DNA from: Terrimonas pollutisoli
Lineage (GTDB): Bacteria; Bacteroidota; Bacteroidia; Chitinophagales; Chitinophagaceae
Reading direction: 5' to 3'
Assembly (NCBI RefSeq): GCF_029360765.1
Contig: NZ_JARKNA010000003.1
Coordinates: 248,001 to 312,000, forward strand
DNA: 64,000 nucleotides
Below are positions 18,197 to 26,973 of this stretch, one piece after another. Position numbers and translations under genes: made by a program. Every line of letters begins with the position of its first letter. Within the stretch, counting starts at the first letter, position 1. The notes under the pieces are model-generated. The model made no database searches, was not told the origin of the DNA, and saw only the letters and a list, made by a program, of their open reading frames with translations.

Positions 18197-18673
18197 ATGA
18201 AATTTATAGTAAGGCTGATTTTCGTTGTCCTTTTTACGACGGATTTACACGCACAGATATCGAATGGTACAGAAGAAGAAATGAAATCATTGGGTAAACA
18301 TATCGCAGGGTTGGGTGAAGCGTTCGCTAAAGGGGATGCAGCAGCAGTCGCCAGGTTGCATCACCCGAGCATCGTAAAATACTTTGGGGGCGATAATGTA
18401 GTCACTGGTCGCGATGCGCTGCGGAAGGGAGCGGAATCCTGGTTTAAAAACGCAACTGTTGAATTTGTCGAAAACACAGTGGAAAGCACCGTTTTTAACG
18501 GGGAAACGGCGATCCAAACCTGCATCTTTTCAATAAAGAATACACCAAAAAACGGTGGCAAACCGGAAATCTCAAGAGGGCGATCCATGGTAATATATAT
18601 TCGCGACAAGGATAGTCCCACCGGGTGGTTATCGCTGTGCGAAATGACACAGGCTGCTCCAGAGAAGAAGTAA
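18197..18673 (+). CDS. Exported SnoaL/DUF4440-like (NTF2-fold) protein
   Basis: 158 residues with a signal peptide ending near DLHAQ. The mature part begins with a long helix (GKHIAGLGEAFAKGDAAAVARLHHPSIVKYF) followed by GRDALRKGAESWF and beta strands, the layout of the NTF2/SnoaL-like fold. The domain is a small cone-shaped pocket used by isomerases, hydrolases and binding proteins; nothing in the sequence tells which. It is a single-gene unit bordered by a large inverted repeat downstream. Confidence 0.75.
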   Translation: MKFIVRLIFVVLFTTDLHAQISNGTEEEMKSLGKHIAGLGEAFAKGDAAAVARLHHPSIVKYFGGDNVVTGRDALRKGAESWFKNATVEFVENTVESTVFNGETAIQTCIFSIKNTPKNGGKPEISRGRSMVIYIRDKDSPTGWLSLCEMTQAAPEKK

Positions 18674-18768
18674 ATCCTTTATCCCCCAATCTTCCCTTTT
18701 ACTTTTAATTGTAATTAGGATCTGCTGAATAAGTAAAAATAGTGACTATATAGAAGGCTTCATCCGAC

Positions 18769-18886
18769 AAACCTTAGTAGAAAATTATCAACCAATGTCC
18801 CAACCTTATTACCTTCTGAGACCGGACGAAAACGGAATAAGGAAATAAGGTAGCCTCATCTCCTGGTTCATTTTCTACTAAGGTTT
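18769..18886. repeat. 118-bp element bounded by 17-bp perfect inverted repeats
   Basis: Outer arms AAACCTTAGTAGAAAAT (18769-18785) and its exact complement ATTTTCTACTAAGGTTT (18870-18886); inner arms ACCTTATT (about 18802) and AATAAGGT (about 18844) pair as well. The unit could fold into one long hairpin. No coding frame and no target duplication were seen. It resembles a miniature inverted-repeat element. Confidence 0.6.
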
Positions 18887-19078
18887 AGGAACCCGGCGTC
18901 TGCTATCAGGGTTTTACAAAAAATCTTCGATCTGTAAACTTCTTAAATTCGTTTGTTGCTGTGATATCTTACTAATGTAATATGCAAATAGATGAACAAC
19001 AGACAAAGAATAAAACCGCGAAACTGAAAATTTTGCATAGTTTAATGACGAATGGATATTTAAATTCGCTAACGAAGT

Positions 19079-21232
19079 TTAAGCCAATACTCCCTTTGGT
19101 AACATGGGCAAAGTATTCAACGCTATACCGGTGGCATCCACGATGGCATTGCGGATGGCAGGAGCGATACCAACGATACATGCTTCGCCTGCGCCGGCTG
19201 ATGGCCTGTCTTTCCGGTCTATTAAAACGATTTCAATTTTTGGCATATCACTAAAGCGGGGAACCCTGTAAGCAGAAAGACCTGAGTTAAGGATTTTACC
19301 ATTGGCAAAACCAATCGCTTCAAATAAAGCGCCGCCAAGGCCCTGAACAATGGAACCCATCGCCTGGTTTTCCAAATGTTTCGGATGAATGATAGCGCCG
19401 CAATCAAATGCCTGCGTGATGCGAACCACCTTTACTTCCTTATCCTTATTGATCATTACTTCTGCGCAACAACCCACATAACCGCCTTTTTCAAAACCTC
19501 CCGCTATACCGTATCCATGTCCGCTGGGTTTGGAACCATTCCAGCCAAAGGCTTTAGCGGCCGTTTGCAGCACCGCGATAAAACGATCGTCTTCTAAATT
19601 TTTTATCCGGAAAGCAAGCTGGTCCATTTTAATCAATCTTGCCAGGTCGGTCATATGACATTCCCGTGCAAACACATTCGCTGTCGCGGCCAATCCACGG
19701 TAGGAGCCTTGCTTTAATGGCGAATCAGAAGGAAGATGTGTTATTCGCTGGTTACTGATTTTATATTGCGTATCGAGACCGGCACCACCGGAATTGTAGT
19801 TAGTAAATTTCCAACCAGTGATGGTGCCATCTTTATTGACACCAGCACTTACTTCAATGACGCCACCCGGTCTGAAATAAGCCCAGACAAATTCTTCTTT
19901 TCTTGACCAGACCAGTTTAACCGGCTTCTTTACTTCTTTTGCAAGACGGGCAGCTTCAATGGCCGCTTCACCACTATGTTTTCCTCCATAGCCCGATCCG
20001 GTGTCGGGCATTATTACCCGCACTTTTTCTTTATTCATTTTAAAAACCTCGGCCAGTTCCTGCTGAACACCAAAGGGACGTTGTGTACCGGTCCACACAG
20101 TCAGCTTTCCATCAGCCCATTCTGCCACTGCCGCTCTTGGTTCCAGTGGTACATGTGCTATATAATGGATGTTGTATGTTTTGGAATGTTTGAAGTCGGC
20201 TTCTTTTAATCCGCGTTCTATATCTCCTTTAAGGTCGCCAGGATTTCTGCCACCATCGGTACGTACTGCATCCTGAACGAGCCAGTCAAATATGTTTTCA
20301 TTCGATGGCTGCCCTTTGCGTTCTTCCCATTTGGCATTAATGGACTGCAACGCTTTTGCTGCAGTTTTTACATCCGGTGCTGTTACGCCAACAAAATTTC
20401 CATCCCTCACTACCGTTACACCCGGTATACTACTTGCTTTTGTAGTATCCGCTTCCAGCAATTTTGCTCCGTAGGAAGGAGCCCGCAACACTTTACCATA
20501 CAGCATACCCGGCAACTTCATATCCGAGACATATACATGTTTACCTGTGATAAAAGTCCGTCCATTTACCCTGGGCACTGTTTTTCCTGCGACCTTCCAA
20601 TCCTTTGCAGCGATCAACTGAACTTTTTCTGAAACCGGCATCAGCAGTTGCTGACCCTTTGTCAATTCACCATAACCTATTTTTTTATTGGCGACGTTAT
20701 CAATGATCATCCCGTTTTCTGCTTTTAAATTAGCAGCGGGAGTGTTCCAGTTTTTTGCCGCCATTTCAATCATGGCTTCGCGGGCTGTGGCCGCAGCTTT
20801 ACGCAATTGTGGGCCCATTTGCGGAGTGGTGAGGCTGCCATAAGTACCTCTATCGTAAGGCACTAGGTCCGTATCGCCCATGATCATGATGACAGATGAG
20901 AGAGGCACCATCAGTTCCTCCGCAACCAATTGAGACAAGGATGTCCGTATGTTCTGTCCCACTTCCACTTTACCTGTGTACACGGTCACTTTTCCATCCT
21001 CGCCAATATGTATCCATGCGTCTACTCCACTCACCGGATCCGGCGACGATTCGTGTAATAGAGTTTTGTTCTTAGCTGAAAATATATCCTGCCATACAAA
21101 CGCAACGACTAAACCGCCACCGGTAAGTTTAAGAAATTTACGCCGATCCAGTGCAAACTGAAAGCGTGGGGCAGGCGGCAGTTCATCTTTGGTTGGTTCA
21201 AACGGATGAGATAAATAATCCGGATTTTCCAT
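19079..21232 (-). CDS. Molybdopterin-binding large subunit, xanthine dehydrogenase/IorB family
   Basis: 717 residues. A twin-arginine-like signal (DRRKFLKLTGGGLVVAFVW) sits at about residues 29-48. The rest aligns by motif with the aldehyde oxidase/IorB class: GKVEVGQNIRTSLSQLVAEEL, TGKHVYVSDMKLPGMLYGKV, TGTQRPFGVQQELAEVF, QGSYRGLAATANVFARE and the C-terminal active-site Glu in SAGAGEACIVG. It should hold the molybdenum cofactor and hydroxylate a heterocycle or oxidise an aldehyde in the periplasm. The small iron-sulfur subunit lies 10 bp upstream on the same strand. No cytochrome c or chaperone gene is adjacent. Confidence 0.93.
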   Translation of the reverse strand: MENPDYLSHPFEPTKDELPPAPRFQFALDRRKFLKLTGGGLVVAFVWQDIFSAKNKTLLHESSPDPVSGVDAWIHIGEDGKVTVYTGKVEVGQNIRTSLSQLVAEELMVPLSSVIMIMGDTDLVPYDRGTYGSLTTPQMGPQLRKAAATAREAMIEMAAKNWNTPAANLKAENGMIIDNVANKKIGYGELTKGQQLLMPVSEKVQLIAAKDWKVAGKTVPRVNGRTFITGKHVYVSDMKLPGMLYGKVLRAPSYGAKLLEADTTKASSIPGVTVVRDGNFVGVTAPDVKTAAKALQSINAKWEERKGQPSNENIFDWLVQDAVRTDGGRNPGDLKGDIERGLKEADFKHSKTYNIHYIAHVPLEPRAAVAEWADGKLTVWTGTQRPFGVQQELAEVFKMNKEKVRVIMPDTGSGYGGKHSGEAAIEAARLAKEVKKPVKLVWSRKEEFVWAYFRPGGVIEVSAGVNKDGTITGWKFTNYNSGGAGLDTQYKISNQRITHLPSDSPLKQGSYRGLAATANVFARECHMTDLARLIKMDQLAFRIKNLEDDRFIAVLQTAAKAFGWNGSKPSGHGYGIAGGFEKGGYVGCCAEVMINKDKEVKVVRITQAFDCGAIIHPKHLENQAMGSIVQGLGGALFEAIGFANGKILNSGLSAYRVPRFSDMPKIEIVLIDRKDRPSAGAGEACIVGIAPAIRNAIVDATGIALNTLPMLPKGVLA

Positions 21233-21242
21233 CGTCAGTTAT

Positions 21243-21692
21243 TTATGATTTAGAAGCCAGTTGAATGGCTTTGATAATATAGGGATAGGTTCCGCAACGG
21301 CAGATATTCCTGTTCATGGCTTTTATAATGGCCTCTTCAGAAGGTGAAGGATTATTCTTCAGCAGTGCCACAGCCGACATGATCATGCCCGAAGCACAGT
21401 AGGAACATTGAAAACCATCTACCGCCAAAAACGCTTCCTGCACGGCATGAAGCTTTCCATTTATTTCGAGGCCCTCGATGGTGGTGATCTCTTTACCAGC
21501 TACCGCATTGACAGGAGTAATGCAGGAAGGTGAAGGATTACCATTGACCAGCACCGTGCAGGCGCCGCAAGCCCCTTCACCGCAACCATATTTGCTGCCG
21601 GTTAACCCGATCCAGTCACGTAATACGGTCAATAAGTCGGTATCGGGATCCACCGTTACTTCGTGCTTTACACCATTAATAGTTAAAACCAT
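21243..21692 (-). CDS. [2Fe-2S] small subunit, xanthine dehydrogenase/IorA family
   Basis: 149 residues, cytoplasmic-type without its own signal, as usual for a subunit that is carried out by its Tat-bearing partner. The first cluster motif is YGCGEGACGACTV and the second is CSYCASG with NICRCGTYPYI near the C-terminus, giving the eight cysteines of two [2Fe-2S] centres. It passes electrons from the molybdenum subunit encoded 10 bp downstream. Length and motif spacing are typical. The final electron acceptor is not encoded next to it. Confidence 0.95.
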   Translation of the reverse strand: MVLTINGVKHEVTVDPDTDLLTVLRDWIGLTGSKYGCGEGACGACTVLVNGNPSPSCITPVNAVAGKEITTIEGLEINGKLHAVQEAFLAVDGFQCSYCASGMIMSAVALLKNNPSPSEEAIIKAMNRNICRCGTYPYIIKAIQLASKS

Positions 21693-21832
21693 GATTAAGG
21701 TTTTTTATGTGATGGTAATTTACACAATAGGAAAGTAAAACCGATCCTGCAGCGTTCGTTAAATAGTCAGCTTTATCTTTTTACGCCGCTGTTAGTGTTT
21801 AGGCTTTGCTGGTCTTTCGGAAAAGCAGATAG

Positions 21833-21904
21833 TCGTTGTTGTTGAGCATGGGTATCTGTGAAGGCGGACACCAACAACCGGAATGAGGAAACCAATATCT
21901 TTAT
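21833..21904. repeat. Dispersed repeat, related to 27869-27943
   Basis: The 44-base block from 21861, beginning AAGGCGGACACCAACAACCG, recurs with few changes at 27900-27943; the preceding TTGTTGTT...GCATGGG words also recur. It belongs to the same composite repeat population as the copies at 23 and 28 kb. Confidence 0.6.
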
Positions 21905-21942
21905 CTCGTCAGGCGAAAAATGTTTTAGCCATTGAAGATAGT

Positions 21943-22830
21943 TTAGTGGGAACCCCGGGCGGATGCAACTTTCTCTTCATATTGCTTTTGCAAATCGCTT
22001 ATTGCCCTGTCATACCCGGGCTGGTCTTTAAAGGCAGCGGGGTTGTATGCATCTCCGGGTTGGTGTTTATCATGCAGTTTAAACTGGCTGGCATGGGATG
22101 CAAGCCATATATCGAAGGAGATATTTTTCATTGCCTTAAATGTATAAGCATAATCAGCGGCTACGCCGGGATAAGTGGTAATAGCGGCAAATGGCTTTTC
22201 TGTAACGATCGTCGGCAGGTTGGCGATCAGCACCCTGTAAGATTGCTGCTCATCGGTAACTGTAAACAAATAACTGCAGGAGCCTTTCGTATGTCCGGGA
22301 TGATGCAGCATTACCAGTTGCATATTGCCCAGCAGGATGGTATCGCCATCCTTTAGTAATCGGTCGGGTTTTACCGGTTTAAAAGAAGTTCCATACTTGC
22401 CCAATTCATAATCAGCGCTGCCACCTGTTGCTAATACATCAGCCTCTTTTTCATCAACCATCAGTTGTGCACCGGTCATTTTTTTAATGGCTGACATGGC
22501 ACCCATATGGTCGTAGTGAGCTTGTGTTGTTAAGAGTATTTTGGTGTCAGCAAGCCTGAAGCCTAAGGTTTCGATATTGGTTTTTATTTGGGCCGCCGAG
22601 GCGGCAAGCCCTGTATTGATCAGTATATTTCCTTTTGGCGTTGTAATGAGATAACAAGCCAGATCGTACGTGCCTACATAATACAGGTTGCCGGCAATGC
22701 GGAAAGGCTTATAGGGTGCTGCCCATTCCGCCGTGGTTTTGGGCTCTTTTACTTTTTGTGCCGCAACCAATGATGATGTGAACGATAAAACAGCAGCAAG
22801 TAATATATTTTGTAATGAACGGGTTGACAT
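21943..22830 (-). CDS. GOB-like subclass B3 metallo-beta-lactamase
   Basis: 295 residues from the ATG at 22830, chosen because the signal peptide MSTRSLQNILLAAVLSFTSS begins there; an in-frame ATG at 22863 would add 11 residues. The zinc site reads QAHYDHMG (Q103, H105, D107, H108), with the third-ligand segment LHHPGHTKGSCSY and the C-terminal SHASQF histidine. Gln in place of the usual first His is the hallmark of GOB-type B3 enzymes, and flanking phrases such as YELGKYG and DYAYTFKAMK fit that group. It would hydrolyse beta-lactams in the periplasm; the spectrum is not predictable. No resistance or mobile genes adjoin it, so it looks chromosomal and intrinsic. Confidence 0.9.
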   Translation of the reverse strand: MSTRSLQNILLAAVLSFTSSLVAAQKVKEPKTTAEWAAPYKPFRIAGNLYYVGTYDLACYLITTPKGNILINTGLAASAAQIKTNIETLGFRLADTKILLTTQAHYDHMGAMSAIKKMTGAQLMVDEKEADVLATGGSADYELGKYGTSFKPVKPDRLLKDGDTILLGNMQLVMLHHPGHTKGSCSYLFTVTDEQQSYRVLIANLPTIVTEKPFAAITTYPGVAADYAYTFKAMKNISFDIWLASHASQFKLHDKHQPGDAYNPAAFKDQPGYDRAISDLQKQYEEKVASARGSH

Positions 22831-22949
22831 AGATAACAAGATTGAATGAATGCGAATGTTCAAATATATCAGCTTACAGAATTAACCCGGCTTTTTTCAG
22901 CAATAATTTGTTAAGCGGTTTTTAGTCTTTAGTTCGTGTGGCCGGCGGA

Positions 22950-22987
22950 GATACTCGACAAGCCTGTCTGCCGACAGGCAGGCTCAG
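22950..22987. repeat. Palindrome nested inside the CGACAGGCTCAG repeat
   Basis: The word CGACA...GGCTCAG, seen uninterrupted at 44795 and 53367, is split here by 20 bases (22961-22980, AGCCTGTCTGCCGACAGGCA) that form a hairpin like the 8612 palindrome. It lies in the 324-bp gap upstream of the metallo-beta-lactamase gene. Confidence 0.55.
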
Positions 22988-23058
22988 TGCACCGGTTACG
23001 GCGTGCTATTTTATGAAACACCAACACAAGCGGAATTAACGCTTCATAGCCGATGTCC

Positions 23059-23165
23059 TATTGCCGTGGTGCGTGTCTCACGCACCAGTATTAACAAAGA
23101 AAGTTTCGTTGCGTGGAGACACGCACCGAGGCAGCCTCACATTTGCGGACACACGCCAAGGCGGA
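23059..23165. repeat. Composite hairpin repeat, copy A
   Basis: Contains two hairpins: GGTGCGTG-TCT-CACGCACC (23068-23086) and TGCGTG-GAGA-CACGCA (23110-23125), and ends in ACACGCCAAGGCGGA. About 107 bp match copy B (28011-28116) with only about five differences. Confidence 0.75.
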
Positions 23166-23187
23166 AATTTTTGAATTGAAAATAATT

Positions 23188-24408
23188 TTATTGTATCCTT
23201 ATTACTTTGTATGAACAGGTAAAAGCAACAGCAGATGAATCGGCCGATTTAATCCAGCCCGATGCCGACCCCTTAACATAGCCACCTACCGGGCCATTCT
23301 CAGTAACAGTTGCCTGAGGGTTGTTAACGGTGCTATAGTTTTTGCCATTTAGGACGGCCAAAAGGATGAAAGGATAATTGCCAACCGAATGAGAACTATT
23401 GTTAACAATTTTACCCTTGAAATAATTATTCATTTCTCCGCCCCGTAATATAGTAGCATCATGAAATGCATCGTATGGTTCATGATATTGCACATCAATT
23501 CCACCTGAATCAGAAGGCGACCATGAATAATTAGTTCCATTTAATGTAAGTCTGATATATTGGCTGGTATCTACAATGTTTCCGGGATTCCAGGATGTAA
23601 AATGGCTGACAGTGCTGATATAATTGCTGCCTTGTTTTTCGGCAATACCATCCTGTTTCCATGCGCCTTTGGTAGCATCAAAATACCAAAGAGGAACATA
23701 AAGAGGAGCTTTGCCTTGCAATGCTGTAGGCAGGGTAATAATGGCCTTTTTGCCTGCTGCTAATTGCAGCTTATTACCGGAGGCCCCATCCATCTCCACT
23801 GCCACTACGCCGAATGATTGAAGTGCTCCCTGCGGATTATTAGCGCCGGCTGCCTTCAAATCTCCGGGAGTGTAGGCGCTGAAATTGGGATCTGAAGGAT
23901 CTAAATAATGTGCTGACACGGAAACATTTCCCGTATAAGCATTACCGTTAGATGCAGTAACAAACCCCGGGTTGAAATTGATGGAACCACCCCCCGGAAG
24001 GGTAATATCGCCGCCGGATGAGGCAGCAAATGTTCCCAAAACTGTTTTGGGTATCAGTTGAATTTTTACATTGCTGACAGCGTCGTTACTTGATGCAAAT
24101 TGTTTTGAACCCTCAAAAAATCTATCCTTAGTAACTATCACCAATACAGTATTTGAGCTGAACTGCACTTTGGTGAGGGTGAATTTGCCACTTGCATCAG
24201 TGGTTGCAGTTGCTGTTCCGCCTGTAACGGTTGCGTTGCTTACGGGAGAATTATTCAAATCGGTTATAACGCCCTGAACGGTGCCGTTTCCTGTTCCGGG
24301 AACAGAACCATTTCCTGGATCCGGTTGACTATTTTTTTTGCAGGCGAATAAAATAATTATTAAAGTAATAATTATTGAAATGGCATTTTTTAAATAAGGC
24401 TTTTTCAT
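23188..24408 (-). CDS. Lipoprotein with carboxypeptidase-regulatory-like domain
   Basis: 406 residues. The signal ends in the lipobox LFAC (Cys23), followed by a Gly/Pro/Asn linker. Residues about 40-110 are a CarboxypepD_reg-like beta sandwich (VQGVITDLNNSPVSNATVTG). A second beta region, rich in SFNP/GNVSVSAHYLDPSDPNF phrases, spans about 130-270, and a C-terminal beta domain (LTLNGTNYSWSPSD) follows. It is a close paralogue of the next gene to the right (29 bp apart, same strand), which carries two extra PKD domains. Surface-exposed lipoprotein is likely; the partner or ligand is unknown. Confidence 0.8.
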   Translation of the reverse strand: MKKPYLKNAISIIITLIIILFACKKNSQPDPGNGSVPGTGNGTVQGVITDLNNSPVSNATVTGGTATATTDASGKFTLTKVQFSSNTVLVIVTKDRFFEGSKQFASSNDAVSNVKIQLIPKTVLGTFAASSGGDITLPGGGSINFNPGFVTASNGNAYTGNVSVSAHYLDPSDPNFSAYTPGDLKAAGANNPQGALQSFGVVAVEMDGASGNKLQLAAGKKAIITLPTALQGKAPLYVPLWYFDATKGAWKQDGIAEKQGSNYISTVSHFTSWNPGNIVDTSQYIRLTLNGTNYSWSPSDSGGIDVQYHEPYDAFHDATILRGGEMNNYFKGKIVNNSSHSVGNYPFILLAVLNGKNYSTVNNPQATVTENGPVGGYVKGSASGWIKSADSSAVAFTCSYKVIRIQ

Positions 24409-24436
24409 TTTGTTTAGTTTTAAAATGAAAATATTA

Positions 24437-26422
24437 TCATTGAATTCTTGTTACTTTATACTGCAATGAAAAAGGAAACTTTGTAGCTGTATCACTATTT
24501 GCGAAAACCTGCCCCGAAGCTGATCCGGTAATGTATCCCCCAACTGCACCATATTCGGTAACAGGGGTTGTTATAAAACCGTTATGAGCATAAAATTTGC
24601 CGTTAATTTCAAATCCGACAGAACCATTATAATTCCCGGGCGAAGTAGCGTTACCATTTTTAATATAAATACCGGCAGCGTTTCCATTTTTGTACCCCTC
24701 TATATTAGTCTGCTTTAATAAAGTTCCTCCTGAATAATATACTATATATGAGCCACTAATTCGATCGGGAGGCGCCCAGGAATAATTAGTTCCGTTCAAT
24801 GTAAGATTGATATAAGTGTCATTTGCTATATTGACCAAATGTAATATTTGGAAAGTCGAATCTGTATTAACGGCTCCCGATGCAATTAATGTAACGGTAT
24901 AATCTCCTGCAGTTGAATAAGTATGTACAGGATTCTGAACTGTGGAAGTAGTGCCGTCACCAAAATACCACACCCAACTGGTAGCATTTGTTGATGTATC
25001 TAAAAAACCTACGGTTAAATGTACATTGGATGCAATGGAACCTGATGAAACAGAATAAGTAAAACCGGCCACAGTAGGCTGGTTAAGCAAATGCAATATT
25101 TGAGAAGTCGAATCTTTTTTACCGCCGGCTCCCGATGCAATTAATGTAACGGTATAATCCCCAGCAGTTGAATAAGTATGTACAGGATTTTGAACTGTGG
25201 AAGTGCCACCGTCACCAAAATCCCATATCCAACCGGTAGCATTTGATGATATATCTAAAAAACTTACGGTTACAGGCGCTACGGAACCTGAAACAAAATA
25301 AGTAAAACCAGCCACAGTAGATTGGTTACAATTACGAACATAAATATTACCCAGATCGGTATCGGTGCTAAAAGGGCCAATATCTTTTAAATACACAATA
25401 GCGCCACAAGTGTCAAATACTTTCATGTTCAAAACTTCATTGGCAGGCACCAGGCCGCTTACCTTTCCGGAATTATCGGTATAGCTGTTTTTACTTGAAG
25501 AATCAGGCCTGGTGATAGTAACCAGCTTATTTGCAAATGGTGTCCCGCTAATGGAATCAATAAAAGTGGCGCTAAGATTTACTACGCTGCCTGCAATATC
25601 TCCCACATTCCAAAATGTAAAATGGTTAACAACGCCAATATAATTACTGCCTTGTTTGGTGGCGCTGCCTTCCTGTTTCCATGCGCCTTTGGTAACATCA
25701 AAATACCAAAGCGGTGTTGAAGATGGCGCACTGCTCTGTAGTGTTGAAGGAATAGGTATTGTAATGGTGGCCGTTTTGCCAGATGCTAATTGCAGCTTAT
25801 TACCTGCAGCATCATTCATTTCAACTGCAACAACGCCGAAGGATTGAAGTGTTCCCTGCTGGTTATTGGCTCCGGCAGCTTTCAACTCTCCGGGAGCATA
25901 GGCGCTGAAATTTTGATCTGCAGGATCCAGGTAATGCGCCGAAACGGAAACATTTCCCGTATAAGCATTACCGTTAGATGCAGTAACAAACCCGGAGCCG
26001 AAATTAACGGAACCGCCCCCTGCTATTGTAACATTACCTCCTGATGTTGCCGTAAAACTTCCGGATACAGATTTAGGTATCAGCTGAATTTTTGCATTGC
26101 TGACAGCATTGTTACTTGCTGCAAATTTTTTTGAACCCTCAAAAAATCCATTCTTAGTAGCTGTAACCACTACAGTATCAGCGGTGAATTGTACTTTGGT
26201 GAGTGTGAATTTTCCGCTGGCATCTGTGGTGGCAGTAGCGGTGCCGCCAGTAACGGTTGCATTGCTGACAGGAGAATTATTCAAATCGGTTATAACGCCC
26301 TGTACAGAACCATTTCCGGTTCCGGGGGTTGATTGAATGTCATTTGTTTTTTTGCAGGCGAATAAAATAATCAGTAAAGCAATAAGTATTGCAGTATTAT
26401 TTTTAAAGTATTTTTTTTTCAT
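24437..26422 (-). CDS. Lipoprotein with carboxypeptidase-regulatory-like and two PKD domains
   Basis: 661 residues. Signal and lipobox (LFAC, Cys23) match its neighbour. Residues 40-280 align with the shorter paralogue almost throughout. A third beta module (about 285-370) is then followed by two PKD domains (about 375-450 and 455-535), each containing WDFGDG or WYFGDG and the shared phrase NPVHTYSTAGDYTVTL. The C-terminal domain (LTLNGTNYSWAPPD) is again shared with the paralogue. The PKD copies are nearly identical at the DNA level, which indicates recent duplication. PKD domains commonly extend adhesins or bind glycans at the surface. Confidence 0.82.
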   Translation of the reverse strand: MKKKYFKNNTAILIALLIILFACKKTNDIQSTPGTGNGSVQGVITDLNNSPVSNATVTGGTATATTDASGKFTLTKVQFTADTVVVTATKNGFFEGSKKFAASNNAVSNAKIQLIPKSVSGSFTATSGGNVTIAGGGSVNFGSGFVTASNGNAYTGNVSVSAHYLDPADQNFSAYAPGELKAAGANNQQGTLQSFGVVAVEMNDAAGNKLQLASGKTATITIPIPSTLQSSAPSSTPLWYFDVTKGAWKQEGSATKQGSNYIGVVNHFTFWNVGDIAGSVVNLSATFIDSISGTPFANKLVTITRPDSSSKNSYTDNSGKVSGLVPANEVLNMKVFDTCGAIVYLKDIGPFSTDTDLGNIYVRNCNQSTVAGFTYFVSGSVAPVTVSFLDISSNATGWIWDFGDGGTSTVQNPVHTYSTAGDYTVTLIASGAGGKKDSTSQILHLLNQPTVAGFTYSVSSGSIASNVHLTVGFLDTSTNATSWVWYFGDGTTSTVQNPVHTYSTAGDYTVTLIASGAVNTDSTFQILHLVNIANDTYINLTLNGTNYSWAPPDRISGSYIVYYSGGTLLKQTNIEGYKNGNAAGIYIKNGNATSPGNYNGSVGFEINGKFYAHNGFITTPVTEYGAVGGYITGSASGQVFANSDTATKFPFSLQYKVTRIQ

Positions 26423-26973
26423 TTATGATGGCTTTTTGATCATTAAAAAAATTATTCTCTGCTGCTTATTCTATTCCTTTTTGACGGGTAAGAATGAGCT
26501 GTAAGTAAATTTTTCAGGGATAGTAAACGAAGGAGACGGGGGTAGTATTAGTTGAGTCGGATTATAATAAAAAAAGGAAACAGTTTTTTTACTTTTTCAA
26601 TCACTTTTTCCTGCAGTACGCATTGTGAATTTAAGTATTTTGCCCGGGAGAAAAAATTACATAAAGGCTATTATTGTATCAGGTCTTCATAGTTCATTTT
26701 TTATGTTCTCTCCTTTGCCAAGGTGCGTGTCTTCACACACCATGCTCTGACATCAAGGACAAACCGAAACGAACAAGGCGGCTTGTGTTTTTAAACATTA
26801 CTTTAGTTCGTAAGTTCCGTTGCGTGGCGACACGCAACGGGGCGTTCATTTATGCGGACACTTACCACGGCGGCAGGGCAGAAGAATATTTATAGTCATA
26901 TGTATTCTTACCTGCAATGAAGTTAATTGATTCCGGTTTGTGAGACACAAACCGGGGCGGTTGAAGATCGGGG
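26423..26973. other. 551-bp gap with a degenerate repeat
   Basis: From about 26700 to 26880 there are words of the composite repeat family (GGTGCGTGTCTTCACACACC, GTTGCGTGGCGACACGCAACG, GCGGACACTTACCACGGCGG). The 26423-26690 part is AT-rich upstream DNA of the leftward lipoprotein gene. No gene was recognised. Confidence 0.55.
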
